Origin: Mytilus californianus
Lineage: Eukaryota; Mollusca; Bivalvia; Mytilida; Mytilidae
DNA: 64,000 nt
NCBI RefSeq assembly: GCF_021869535.1
Contig: NW_026262581.1
Location: 119,626,771 to 119,690,770, forward strand
Direction of reading: 5' to 3'
This document shows positions 46,160 through 57,563 of this stretch, in pieces. A model generated the notes under the pieces. That model searched no databases and was not told the origin of the DNA. It saw only the letters and a program-made list of their open reading frames with translations. The position numbers and the translations under genes were made by a program. Each line of letters begins with the position of its first letter. Position 1 is the first letter of the stretch.

Positions 46160-47595
46160 CAACTTTAGATAATTATCAGTATTTTCAAATGTCCATTATC
46201 CGGTAACAACGTTTCATTACGTGACGGTATAAATACGAAACCGTTTCAATTTCTATACTGAATTGTTGAAATGTAGCACAAATAATTCCCTCAGTTACCA
46301 TTTCAAGTGTGTGCACAGCAATATCTTTAAAACAAAATACAGTTTTATTGATGAAAAAAGTAGTAGGCGACGGAAAACTCGAGAACTATTTGTCGGGTTT
46401 CCTGTAATTTTTCAGACCAATGAGCCATGTCAGCTTGATTTGGCTTTAATGAGTTTTTGATTTTTAAGTTCAAAATAGAAAAGATAAGAACGTGTATTAT
46501 TGTATAGATTTCGGGGAGGTAAATATAGTTGTTAGTTTAGTTATTGATGTAAATCTTAACATTTCTGAACATTATTGTTCATCTTATACAAAATTCATTC
46601 TTAATGAAAATAAAACTGCCCTTGGTTGTGTCAATTGTCAGATTTATTACGACTGGTGCCACCTGCTTGATAAATTCATTCATATTTCAAATGACATTGT
46701 CAATCAAATTTCGTAATGTACATCTGTATGACTAAGTAATAAATTATTTGTGTTTACAAATTAGAAATTACCATTGTTTTAAAAGTTTTGATTACCCTGT
46801 TATGAAATTAAACTCGATTAGTTTCCTTATTCTGTAACAAATACAAAGATAAACTATTTATAAATAATTTAAATGCAGTGATATCCGGCATATAATTAGA
46901 ATTTTAATGAATGTATTTTACTCGCGGCTTTATTATTAGAAAGCTTATTGTTGCGTTCTTTTATTTTTGTCCGATCGTCAAATATGCTTACGGTGCAATA
47001 CGATTAATCGAACACCGATCAAGAGTTCAATTTAAAATTTGAACATTTCCTTATCTTGCAAGAAGTAATAACGATTATAAATTCTGGTTGTTTTATGGGA
47101 AAATATTTGTTGAAAACATATTATACTTGTAAGAAAGGGTATTCCAAGGTGTGACTTTGGTATTGGAAAACAGTAAATTCTGGTCTTCTCCCTTATGGCA
47201 GTAAAAAAAAGTATCAAATCGTACTTTCTTGTTTATTTGACCTGCTGATTCTAATTGTAATGCTTTTTTGTTATTTAATGTTTACTCATTCAGGGTTATA
47301 TCTGGTCTATATACCAGCTTTGATTAGTGTTTGGTATTACTATAGATTCACTTCTTCGTACTATGAACATCAAAATTATTTATTTTGTAAAAATATTTCC
47401 TTTCTCCATTTGAACTGTACACGTATACATACCAACAAAATTATTTTCATTTACCTGTGTTTAAAGTTATTGCTAATGGCTGATATTTTTGTTCAAGCAT
47501 ATTGTTTTTCTTAAATTGTTTAACATTTCACAGCGGTATAACATGTTACTTTAATTATTCTTCCCTTAGTATATTTATTTTGTACTTACATTGTA
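46160..47595. other. non-coding stretch
   Basis: No gene is recognised. Plus-strand frames at 46263, 46492 and 47260 are 65-84 codons, two of them Cys-containing. They lack clear starts, splice signals or known domains. Confidence 0.45.
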
Positions 47596-47599
47596 TCAT

Positions 47600-48065
47600 A
47601 GATCAAATTTATTTGTTCAGTGTATGTTCACTGGTGTTAATATGTCTTTTAATTGAGTTAAGCCATTTCAATTGATATTTTATAGTGTGTCTTCCTATGT
47701 TGTGATGTAACACTATTGTTTCAGATAAGGGTGAAGGTTTGGTACCATTAAAACGTTTAAACGCGCTGCAATTGTTTGCACCTGTCCTAAGTCAGGAATC
47801 TGATGTTCAGTAGTTATCATTTGTTGATGTGGTTCATAAGTGTTTCTCGTTTCTCGTTTTTTATATAGATTAGACCGTTGGTTTTCCCGTTTGAATGGAT
47901 TTACACTAGAAATTTTTGGGGCCTTTTATAGCTTGCTGTTTGGTGTGATCCAAGGCTCCGTGTTGAAGACCGTACTTTGACCTATATTGGTTTACTTTTA
48001 TAAATTTTGACTTGGATGGAGAGTTGTCTCATTGGCACTCCTACCACATCTTCTTATATCTATAA
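47600..48065 (-). repeat. dispersed repeat family A, long copy
   Basis: The second full copy; see 40960-41402. It ends with 'cactcctaccacatcttctt'. Confidence 0.8.
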
Positions 48066-48069
48066 ACAA

Positions 48070-48260
48070 AAATACCGAACACCAAGGTAAATACGAAATG
48101 GGGAACGTCCATTAAACTTGACAAAATCAAACGCTCGACATTATCAACCAGCAACTGTTATATTCCCGACTTGGTACAGGCATTTTCCGAAGAAAATAGT
48201 TGGTAAAACCTGGTTTTATAGCTAACTTAGCCTCCCACTTGTATGATAGTTGTTTATAGT
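48070..48260 (+). repeat. dispersed repeat family B
   Basis: 'aaataccgaacaccaaggta', 'cgacttggtacaggcatttt', 'aacctggttttatagctaa' and 'cctcccacttgtatgatagt'. It is continuous with the end of the family A copy, as it is near 11200-11880 in the other orientation, so A and B may be parts of one element. Confidence 0.6.
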
Positions 48261-48499
48261 TATAGTTATTGACTCAATTGGGTGATTAACCCAAACAGAC
48301 ACAATTGATTAACGTGTCGAGAATTGGGATCCAACAGCCAATGGTATGTAAACATATACCACAGACATACAAAACAACTGACGTAAAAATTCAAACAAAT
48401 ATCTCTGATTGTTAATGACGACTTTACCCTAAATCAATTGGAAGTTGAGTGTGTACTGATTAATATTTTAGTCTTAGATACATGATTTTTTTTAATTTG

Positions 48500-48730
48500 T
48501 TATTGGATCTGAACTAGTTATCAGTAACTGCGAGTAGTCTCAGATCTGTACTTTGCGTGTTTTTTGTTGTGAGGGATGTATAAATTGACTGCCACGTCCG
48601 GTCTGTGTTTGTCTAAGTTGTTTTTCTGTTTTATATCGACCTGCTGAGTTGAGTCCTTTTCAACTGATTTTTATAGTTTGTTCTTAGGTTGTACTGTTAC
48701 ATCACAGTCCCAGATGTGCCAAGACCTGTA
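48500..48730 (-). repeat. dispersed repeat (family A subfamily piece)
   Basis: 'tttgttcttaggttgtactg' and 'ttacatcacagtcccag' match, reversed, 54340-54375. The open frame at 48689-48934 begins within it and continues into T-rich sequence; it is not called a gene. Confidence 0.45.
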
Positions 48731-48739
48731 TTAACATCT

Positions 48740-49087
48740 GCCTCTGATAATTTCATCTGTTTTTCAGTCATAACCCTCTCAGGTGAATCTTTTTGTTTCA
48801 CGGGTTCCCTTTTTTTATTTTTTGTCTTGGTTTGTTTTGCTGATGTTGTTTTTTTTATCCAAGTTTTCAACTGCCTTAGGCTCAGATGTCTTATAGGGTG
48901 GTTTAAACGTAATTTTCTCTTTGTACTGCTTTAGATGATTCATGTTTTTCTTCTTTCCTAAATGTCCTTTTACGGTAAAGTGGTTCCTTTTCTTTTCTGT
49001 CTTTTCAAGTGAGACAACGTACCTTTTTTGCGGGAATACAAATGGAGAATATTTTATGTGTTCATGTTTGATAGTAATTTGATGTGT
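48740..49087. other. non-coding stretch
   Basis: T-rich sequence with nothing recognised. Confidence 0.5.
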
Positions 49088-49141
49088 TGTGTTTAATTAT
49101 AGGTTCTGCAGTATATAGTGCAGAACCTATAATTAAACACA
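49088..49141. repeat. perfect 23-bp hairpin
   Basis: The arms 49088-49110 and 49119-49141 are exact reverse complements (TGTGTTTAATTATAGGTTCTGCA) around an 8-nt loop GTATATAG. There is no T-run after it and no gene near enough to suggest a role. Confidence 0.95.
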
Positions 49142-49149
49142 GGCTTATG

Positions 49150-49842
49150 ACGGTAAACGTCATAATGAGAAAACGTCGATGTAAAGTCATGTAACGTAAT
49201 CGGGTCACCTATTATTGAATGTCCAATTTTATATGCGGTAAAATAAAGTTTCATTTTTTCATGACTTGAGGAAATTTGAATTTGATATTAAGATTTACAA
49301 AACAAGAAGATCTTTTATGTAACATTATTAATTTAGGTTAAAATCCCGGTTAGAATCGCGTCCCAAATTCACACAGTTTATCTTTTTAAGATTTTATTTT
49401 TATAGCGAAATCACTTTCTCCTGAATCATTTATATGTTTTCGATTATACAAAATGTTAAAATTATATCACCATTGCGAGATATTATTTAGAAAATAAAGT
49501 ACCGAAAAATTATAACTTTCCCGAATCAAATTGCAACATTAACACCAAGTTTTGGGAGTAAATCTCATTGTTTCACATTGTAAGGGAACATATGAACATA
49601 TGTATGGAAATATACCGGTACATGTAAATTAAGCAATACATACATACCTATAAGAACCCCAATAGTGTCTCATCCCATGTTTATTCCTAGTTTGTTTTTG
49701 TAAGGGTTGACTGTTTGATCCATCCTGATATGATAAAATATCATGTTCGTTTTATCTGATGTCAAAACTTCTAACTTTTGTATTGTTAAAGTGGTAGATT
49801 TGCATACTTCCTGAGAGGGACCATATCTTTGATTAGGCTGAT
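49150..49842. other. non-coding stretch
   Basis: Nothing is recognised. Confidence 0.5.
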
Positions 49843-50868
49843 TTACAAGGTTTTCGGATCTTCGGAAATACTGCTATTGTTCATTACAGGTTCAGTTGCT
49901 TCGTTAGATGTTGATTTGTGGTAAATAGTAGCTGAAACAAGCTCACTAAGGTCAACAGCTTTGGGATAACAATGATATATTTCACTTTTCTTGACAGGTG
50001 ACGTTAGATTCTGTGTTGAGAAACCTTTCTAGTATGGTGAACATGACATCTGTCCAATATCAAATTATGTGATTTTTCCATACGTCACTTTTTGACCATC
50101 TCATCAATTAGAAGAGCCCTATCGAATTTTACACATTGAAATATGTAATAGGGTCAAAAAGTATTGCCAGCACCAATTACAGTTTCATTTGATTACCTTG
50201 GAGATGTAACAGACTGAGGCTTTACAATAATGTCGTGTATTAATTTAAGTAGGTTATGTTTAGTTTGATGAGCACAATCATCAGTGTTGAAGATTTTCTT
50301 TGCTGATCATTGAGATTATTTTTGTTATCTGAGTGCCAAGCTCTTTGTAATAGTTGGTAAGTGTCTCCTTTGATGCACATCGGGCTCTCTGCATAGACAA
50401 TTTCTAAGGCTTGACTGATTGTCAGATTTGGACCATCTTTTCAAAAAGGAATAATACCATTTATTACTCAATGTGTCCTCTGGTTTTCTTTTGACCATAA
50501 ACACGGCTAAATCAGTTAGTTGCAAGGTAAATAACATCTATTCTGGAAGATTCATAACCAATACCGGCCATATATACGATGTGATCCACCATTTGCTTCT
50601 CTGTTCTCTCATCAAACAGAAAATTTGAGCATCTCCGTCCACGGTTTCTACTACATCTGAGGGGTGGACAGGAGGGTACCCTTCTCCCACCTCCCACTTT
50701 TAGAATCTTTTTTTCTCTCCCACCTATTTTTTGTCTCCCACCTCCCGCCCCCTTCCTCCCACCTCCCTCAAAAGCTGCCCACCCTCTCATATCTTTGAGG
50801 GTACTCTTTTGAATACCATAATTTCGTGCTGCCTTGTAAATATAAAATTCTATTTTGGACGGCATCAT
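49843..50868 (-). pseudogene. pogo/Tigger-type transposase pseudogene
   Basis: The minus-strand frame starts KIEFYIYKAARNYGIQKSTL, the end of a psq-type helix-turn-helix. After a Gly-rich interruption it resumes with DERTEKQMVDHIVYMAGIGY and IDVIYLATN. A second frame gives a CENP-B-like block (NKWYYSFLKRWSKS). Further frame shifts produce a YYKELGTQI-like tract. This order matches the N-terminal DNA-binding half of pogo/Tigger/Jerky-type DDE transposases. No DDE core is recognised. A 50-codon open stretch (SEIYHCYPKAVDLSELVSAT) ending at 49843 may be the C-terminus. Multiple shifts and an insertion show it is dead. Confidence 0.6.
50650..50790 (+). repeat. polypyrimidine tract inside the transposase
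   Basis: The plus strand is C/T-rich ('tctcccacctcccac', 'cccgcccccttcctcccacc'), with several tandem CTCCCACC words. It translates on the minus strand to GGG/GRR runs that interrupt the helix-turn-helix region. Confidence 0.7.
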
Positions 50869-50869
50869 A

Positions 50870-51029
50870 GGAATAATTCAAACCATTGCGATCATACTGC
50901 TCTTTTAAAAAAAATACTCGTAAGCATTTAAAAATTATCAATATAAATTAAAATATGCTTTGAATAAAATTATTAGCCAAATTAATTTTTCTCATTTACA
51001 GCTGCAGTTAGTTTACTTATATAGCATAA
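50870..51029. other. short spacer
   Basis: A+T-rich sequence between the pogo relic and the PLE; nothing is recognised. Confidence 0.5.
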
Positions 51030-52930
51030 TATTGAGAATGGAAATGGGGAATGTGTCAACAACAACCCGACCAAAGAGCTGAAAACAGTCCAAGGCCACT
51101 AATAAGTTTTCTACAGGTACAGCTAAATTTACTAATCAAATGTTTGTATCTATGAAAGAATTTAGTAAAAGTTTTACGTAATTTATGGTAACGAAATCCC
51201 TGACTTAATAATTTACCAGTGATGCATTGATTGCGTTCGTTAAAATCTATGACATCACTACACACACGGGCATAACGAACGAGTTGGGATATATAAACAC
51301 CGTATGATGGAGCCAAAGGAACATCGCCGTCTAAAAAAGGAAAATTAACAATGGGGAATGAAAAGTCGTCTCTTTTGTCGTTAATTTTAGTATTGAGTTT
51401 TCCTTTAGATTTTGAAATGTGTAAATCTAGAAAAGGACAACTACTGCTGTTTATGTTAGATTTAGTTAAAGTAAAATCTTTTGGGTAAATTTCGGTAGTA
51501 TATTTAGAGAACTCTGGATTATTTAACGAAAAAATATCATCTAGATAACGGAAGGTATTGTTGAATGTATCAACCAAATGTAACAATGACGTGTCTTTTT
51601 ACTGAGTTTGGTCATAAACTGAGATTCATAGCAATACAGGAATAAATCTGCTATTAAAGGGGCGCAGTTAGTGCCCATAGGAATACCTACTACTTGTCGA
51701 TACACTTTAACGCCGAAACGTACATATATGTTGTTCAGGAGAAAATTTAAAGCTTCAATCATATCTTCCCATTTCCAGTAAGTGTATCTAGCATATTCCT
51801 TTTTCGTTACAGAAAAAGGCTTTAAACGAGTTACAGCAAATAAATTTGTAATGAGATTTTTCAAAAGACCATTTAATTAAATATAAAAACTTTTGCTTGA
51901 TAAGATTGTGTGGAAGTGTAGTATAGAGAGTAGAAAAATCATAACTGTCAACAGAATTAAAAGGACCACCAAAAGCATGTATTTTATCTAACACCTCTAA
52001 AGAATTTTTAACACTCCAAAAATAATTAATACCATTATTTTCATAAGCTTTATTACAAAAGTTAATAACAAGTAGTAAGGGAGGTAGTTAGAAGCACTGA
52101 TAGATTGGTAGTAGAACACTTACTAGACGCGAAGATGAAACGGAATTTAAATGTTTTTTTTGTGCAATTTAGGTAACCAGTACATAGTAGGGACTTTCAA
52201 ATGTTCGGTACGAACACAAACCGCTTTGCGAGTACTTGGATTTTATTTTTTATTCTAGAAATGGGAATATCATGGACCCTATTACTAATTACAGAATTGT
52301 TTTCAAAATAAGATATACGAATATTAACAGTATTCATAATTTTATTCAAATAACTGTCTAGAGATTTTTTATCAGATTTTTCACGTTTACACCAATTTTT
52401 ACAATAGACAGACAAGCGTCTTTAATGACCTGACGACACTGTTTCCAATCTATTTTAGATGGAGGACGATATTTCGGTCCTTTCTTAAGAAAAGTTATGA
52501 CCTCACGGTCTCCGACGATGTTGAGGTCTCCTGTAAGGACATGACCATAGGGAACATATCTAAAACTAGATGTTTCACAGTCTCAAGTGGAAGGAACATT
52601 ATTTTCTATATTGACGTCTGGTGTAACTGACGTATAATTAAAAATCAAACTTCTGCTGGTTTTTTTTATAAGAATACGAAATAATAGGTGGTTCTATATT
52701 ATCAAAAAATGGAGGTATTTGGCTTTGGATGGTAGAGTCATTGAATATACTAGATAAGTTAATAAAATCAATACCTCTATTTATATATTATGATTTAAGA
52801 AAATGCCGTTTATGATTTTCAGGTTTATCGATACTAGGAAATAGTCTATGATGACAAAAGGCTGTAATAATACGGGTTCATTTTCGTTGATCAAGCTTTC
52901 CAGAGTCATAATTGTTTTATAATCACGTGA
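51030..52930 (-). pseudogene. Penelope-like element, most complete copy
   Basis: Minus-strand order: CHHRLFPSIDKPENHKRHFL and a SIFNDSTIQSQIPPFF segment near 52700-52870; VPYGHVLTGDLNIV and FLKKGPKYRPP near 52470-52560; then an SFENNSVIS-like helix region; DSYDFSTLYTTLPHNLIKQK; VTRLKPF..YTYWKWEDMIE; NIYVRFGVKVYRQVVGIPMG; TNCAPLIADLFLYCYES; YLDD at 51547-51536; SCPFLDLHI; KINDKRDDFSFPIVNFPFLD; PSYGVYISQLVRYARV; and LLSQGFRYHKLRKTFTKFF. Frameshifts near 51570, 51850 and 52200 and stops inactivate it. No GIY-YIG domain follows within the copy. It ends beside family C sequence (51030-51110). Confidence 0.85.
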
Positions 52931-53339
52931 CTACTGTTGTTTGGGATGCACCAACAATAAATTGATCTAAGTTTAATTTTCAATACTATTAATTTTAGAT
53001 GGCTTGAAATTTCATGATATATCAATGGCTTTGGAATGGTGGCAAAATCACTATGTTGAGCTAATAAATAAATGTTCACCTATAATGAAGACTTTTGGGT
53101 GTATTTACATATGTTGACATACTGCATTGAACCAGTTGTCTGTGAACCCTATTTTCCGACCCATTAGTTCAACCAAAACCCAGAGTTTAACATTACACCT
53201 GAATCGGGTATACATTGGAAAGAGAAGGCAGTATATACATAGACGTCAAATAAAGGAAAAAAATGTAAAGTAAATGAAATGATATACAACGTCAGCATTC
53301 AAAATCATAAACTCAATTTCATCTTGTTTTATTTGTGAA
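52931..53339. other. spacer between two PLE remnants
   Basis: No gene is recognised. It may include further decayed PLE sequence that I cannot frame. Confidence 0.4.
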
Positions 53340-53850
53340 GTAGTCACTTAATATTTATCTATTAAGTTTTGGTACTTTCTGATGAACTTTGGGAGAAAGA
53401 GGATGAGATGTTCTTTCAGAAAACACTACCTCATTAATGTTTTGCTCAGACACCGATGACGTTGTACAAAGTTGAGTTACAGATGCAAGCTCTTGAATAT
53501 CGCATGAGTTCAAAAATTTATACGCAATAAGTGGGTGAAGTAGGCATATGGCTGCATTGATGAGGAACATCTATAATTTAAAAATTTAAATCATCTCCTT
53601 TGTCATAGAATCTGGTACTGAAATGACCGCTTTTGTCAAATTTGAGGTATTTGTCTAAAAAATGAGAAGGATGATCTGTATCATTCTGGGGTTTCTTTAA
53701 TATCTAGTTCAGACGGACATATCAATGATCAATGGGACCCAATCAGCAAAGTTTGTATTGTTAATGGAAAGAACACCATCAATATACCTGTATGTGAAAC
53801 TAAATGAGCAAGCTTCTTTGATCTCCTTGTTAAAAACGAGCGTCCGTTAA
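53340..53850 (-). pseudogene. PLE RT fragment with mutated active site
   Basis: The minus strand gives ACSF.FTYRYIDGVLSINN followed by blocks equivalent to LDxxxKxDxxSxDS, then a C-terminal SCDIQELASVTQL tract. It aligns with the copy at 55330-56080. The catalytic YIDD reads YIDG here (53786-53775). It is truncated before the IPMG motif and has several frame changes. Confidence 0.7.
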
Positions 53851-53859
53851 GCTGTGGGG

Positions 53860-53965
53860 GATTTTTGAATACGCAGCCACGTCCGGTTAGAATTGAGACG
53901 TTAAATCCGATGTCTCGTGTAGGATCAGTACAATGCTCTCTGCACTTTAAACACTTAATCTGGTA
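53860..53965 (+). repeat. dispersed repeat family F, fragment
   Basis: 'atacgcagccacgtccggtt', 'agaattgagacgttaaatcc' and 'atgctctctgcac', as in 40382-40462. Confidence 0.55.
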
Positions 53966-53999
53966 TTATACTGATGATAGTAATGCACATTATGGTAGA

Positions 54000-54500
54000 C
54001 GCCGAAAATGGAAATATAAGATGTGGTCTGATTGTCGATGAGACATTTCTCCAATACAGACAAAATCACGTAGAAATTAACAACTATAGACCACGGATCG
54101 GCCTTCAACAATGAGCAAAACCCATACCGCATAGCAAGCTATAAAAGGCCCCGAAATAACATACTTATATTAAACAATTCAAACGAGAAAACTAACGGCC
54201 TAATTAATTAAACAAAACACAAATATGATATACAGCAAAAAAGGACAACCACTGGATTACACCTTCTGTCTTAGGACAGGCACATGCAGAATGTGGCGGG
54301 GTTAAACATGTTTGCTAGCGCCAAACCCTCCCCTAACCTGGGACAGTGGTGTCACAGTACAACACAAGAACAACCTATGAAATTCAGTTTAAAAGGACTT
54401 ACGGTGACCTTCAGTTGTTCATTTCTATGTCATTTGGTCACTGGTGGAGAGTTATCTCATTGGCAATCATACCACATCTTCTTATGTTTATAATAACTCA
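54000..54500 (+). repeat. dispersed repeat, family A subfamily
   Basis: 'gaaatataagatgtggtctg', 'gatcggccttcaaca', 'agctataaaaggccccg', 'gacaggcacatgcagaatgt', 'acctgggacagtggtgtc', 'ggagagttatctcattggca' and 'accacatcttcttatg'. It matches 27535-27910 in the first half and carries the family A end signature in reverse at its right end. The two open frames near 54284-54546 are repeat-derived. Confidence 0.65.
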
Positions 54501-54589
54501 TCATATCGATACAAAGTACAGATCTGGAAGTACTCGTAGTGTCTAAAAGCTAGTTCAATATAATATAAAAAGATCATGTATCAAGGACT

Positions 54590-54815
54590 AAAATTTCAAT
54601 CATCCAATGGATTTAGTGTAAAGAGTAAAATAACCGAACTCCAAGGAAAATTCCAAACGGAAAGTCCCTTATCAAATGACAAAATCAAAAGTTCAAACAC
54701 ATCAAACGAACGGAAAACAACTGTCATATTCCTGACTTGGTACAGGCATTTCCTTATGTAGAAAATGGTGGATTAAACCTGGTTTTCTAGCTAGTTAAAC
54801 CTCTCACTTGTATTA
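54590..54815 (+). repeat. dispersed repeat family B
   Basis: 'aataaccgaactccaaggaa', 'ggaaagtcccttatcaaatg', 'cctgacttggtacaggcatt', 'gtggattaaacctggttttc' and 'tagttaaacctctcacttgt'. It is the fullest family B copy. Confidence 0.7.
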
Positions 54816-54974
54816 CAGTCGCATAAAATTCCATTATATTGACAACAATGTGTGAACAAAAGAAACAGACCTAATATGTACAAATGTCAAAAAAGGGGTC
54901 AGCAGTCAACATTGTGTTATAATCTTAATCACTATAAAAACAAACAAATATGCCAACAAAGAAAAACAAAATGG

Positions 54975-55095
54975 CATATGCTCCGTCTTGAAGGCCGTAC
55001 CTTGACCTATAATGGTTTACTTTTATAAATTGTAACTTGGATGGAGAGTTGTCTCATTGGCACTCATACCACATCTTCCTATATCTATATAGACA
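54975..55095 (-). repeat. dispersed repeat family A, end fragment
   Basis: 'tgaaggccgtaccttgacct', 'ataatggtttacttttataa', 'ggagagttgtctcattggca' and 'accacatcttcctatatcta'. Confidence 0.7.
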
Positions 55096-55329
55096 ATGCA
55101 CATAAGCAAAAATGAAAGACAAGAATACAAAAAAGACCATAGCACAATAACACAATGGCGGGATGTATAAGTACCGAGCCACGCCAAAAGGATTACAAAA
55201 ATGAACTAAACAGTAAAGGTTAATAATTTACAAAGACAAATAAAAGAACACTATAACACGTAATTAAGATGATAAACAAAGTCAGTACCTAGAATCTATA
55301 CATCAAGACCATCATGTATTATTTGTGAA

Positions 55330-56080
55330 GTTGATACGGAATATGTATCAACAAGGTCTTGGTATCTTCCGATGAACCTTTTCAGAAAAGGATGAGACGT
55401 TCTTTGATATAATTCTGGTTCATCAACTCTCTACTCAGACACACTGGTGTCTGAGTATATAAAATCTGAGTAGCAGCTGCAAGCTCTTGAATTCCAAATG
55501 AGTTGGGAAATGCATATCCCATATGCAGGTGAAGTTGGTATATTGCTACTAAGGTGGGGGGAAATTGTCTCGTTTGTTATTGATTCTGGTACTGGGATGA
55601 CCGCTGATGTCAAATTCGAGGTATAGTCTAAAAATGAGGCGATTGAAGCCGTGTCTGTTGATTCTTTAATTTCTAGTTCTAGAGGATATATTAATGGAAC
55701 CCAATCAGAAAAGTTTGGATTGTTAATGGAAAGAACATCATCAATATATCTGAATGTGAAATTAAATGATCTGGCTTCTTTGATCTTCTTGTTTTTGACA
55801 AGGGTCTGAAGGAACTCCGACTTATATGGCAATAAGAAGAAGTTGACAAGGAGAGGCGCAGTGTTCGTTCCCATGGGAATGCGACAATTTTTTGAAAAAG
55901 ACTACATCCAAACTCAACAAATATGTTGTCAAAATTGATAATTTCAAAATTAAAATAATCTCTTTTGTCATAGAATCTGGTACTAAGATGGCCGCTTATG
56001 TAAAATTCGAGGTCATTAACTGTCATAGAAAAACATGACTTTGTGCATTGCCAAAATATAGGTATCGACAAATCGAAGTA
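55330..56080 (-). pseudogene. PLE RT pseudogene with rearranged segment
   Basis: The minus strand encodes VEFGCSLFQKIVAF, then MGTNTAPLLVNFFLLPYKSE, SFNFTFRYIDDVLSINN (YIDD at 55748-55737), YPLELEIKESTDTASIASFL, and AYGICISQLIWNSRACSC near the end. Upstream of the VEFG strand lies FYISGHLSTRFYDKRDYFNF, which in other copies follows the YIDD box. The order is thus permuted, probably by template switching or nested insertion. A frameshift at about 55870 and stops inactivate it. Confidence 0.8.
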
Positions 56081-56084
56081 CCGT

Positions 56085-56319
56085 GAATGAACATAATATG
56101 TGTTTCGCAATAACATTCAGTTGAAGTTTAATTGTTTATAACATAATCAATATTTATACCGATTTAATTTCAGTGTTGAATTTGTAACCTTTTAGAATAA
56201 GTTTTTTTTAAAGGATCGATAGGTTTACTCGGGTCGTATCTAACTTTACGGACTCGGTAAATAACATCACCGTAAAAATACGAATGTGATATCCTGTCTG
56301 TAATAGGTACAACCAAACT
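56085..56319. other. short spacer
   Basis: Nothing is recognised between two PLE pieces. Confidence 0.4.
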
Positions 56320-56540
56320 TCCAGACCAAATATTTGTATCTATGAAAGAATTTAGTTAAGGTTTTAAGTAATTTGTGTTAACAAAATCCCTGACTTAGTT
56401 ATTTACCAGTAATACATTTTTTTGTGTGTAGAGTTTCCAGCTGTAAAACAGAAATATCTAAATCTTGGAAAGGACAATTATAATATTTGTTTAATCTTAC
56501 CTTTTATGCATTACCATGCCCGTTCTAATATATGCAAATG
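56320..56540 (-). pseudogene. PLE RT C-terminal scrap
   Basis: 'ccaaatatttgtatctatga' then 'aagaatttagttaagg' and 'aaaatccctgacttagtta' match 51140-51220 of the better copy (the LLSQGFRYHKLRKTFTKFF segment) in the same orientation. It also holds a diverged piece like 51430-51480. Confidence 0.55.
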
Positions 56541-56689
56541 GACCCTTCAAAGTGTTGCAGCAAGTGTTCTTTAACTTACAATAATCGTTGAAATATCCCT
56601 TCACCTGCCGTAAGATTAAATTCCTAATTACGGTTAGACGTGGTTGCGTATTTTTGTACATTGGATCGATATTGATATAGGCAGCGAAA

Positions 56690-56950
56690 TGCCAGTATCA
56701 AGCAACGTACCATTCTGGGCAGCAATATATGCTGACCCTTCTGGAGCACCTGATATCATTCCCGGTTTTTGGTGGGTTTTGTGTTATTCTGTCTAGTTTA
56801 GTTTTCTATGTTGTGTTTTGTATACTGTTTGGTTTTTTTTTATCGTTTTTCATTTTTTGCCATGGCATTTTCATTTTATTTTCGACTTTTGAGTTGGATA
56901 TCGCTTTGGTATCTGTCGAATCTCTTTTACAAAATATCAACAAATGAAGA
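56690..56950 (+). repeat. PLE-associated 3' module
   Basis: 'tgctgacccttctggagcac', 'ttttctatgttgtgttttgt', 'tgccatggcattttcatt', 'ttcgacttttgagttgg' and 'tatctgtcgaatctctttta'. A solitary plus-strand copy; the 72-codon open frame is repeat-derived. Confidence 0.7.
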
Positions 56951-57560
56951 TTTGTTTAGAAAAAGAAATTGCCTCCTTTAACAGTGCGGATCAACTGGAA
57001 GATTGCAAACCCTGTATTTCGGAGAACCGAACTGAAAAAAAAGGAATACTTATGGTAAAAGGTCCAAAAAGAGTCCCGTACAAAAAGAATTATTTTCCCC
57101 TTAAAACGTAACTCTGCTTAGCGAACAGGCTGAAAAAAAAACGGCGACCGCATAAGAGATAAGCACTGCAAAACAAATCGAACGAAATAAAACATAATAT
57201 ACTAGTAATAGATACTTTGTAAGGTAATAAGATATTTAAGGAAGATGGTAGAGCTGTTAGAACTACGAGGCAGGAAACAAAACTGTTTTATGAAGAGGAA
57301 ACTAACCATCAATCTGTTGACTGAATCAACGATAGTTCAGACAAACTCCACGTAAATTCTGACCAAACACTTGACGACGTGAGAAACGAGGAAACAAACA
57401 CTAGCTAAGGTGTCTACACAAAAATAATCTGCTACATTTGACAAAAACAAGGTGAATGTTGCAATTGTTATACAATATAAATGAAAATATTAAATCATTA
57501 AATTTACAAAATCTTAATCTGCCTTTTTTTCTTGCTTTATTCTCTTATTTCTTTGAAGTA
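56951..57560. other. non-coding stretch
   Basis: No gene is recognised. An ATG at 57456 opens a frame that runs through the candidate exon at 57564-57650 to 57761; its first part is low-complexity. Confidence 0.4.
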
Positions 57561-57563
57561 CAG

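Noticed and set aside
48689-48934. 81-codon Phe/Cys-rich plus-strand frame
   Set aside because: It begins inside a dispersed repeat and continues through T-rich sequence; hydrophobicity is due to composition.
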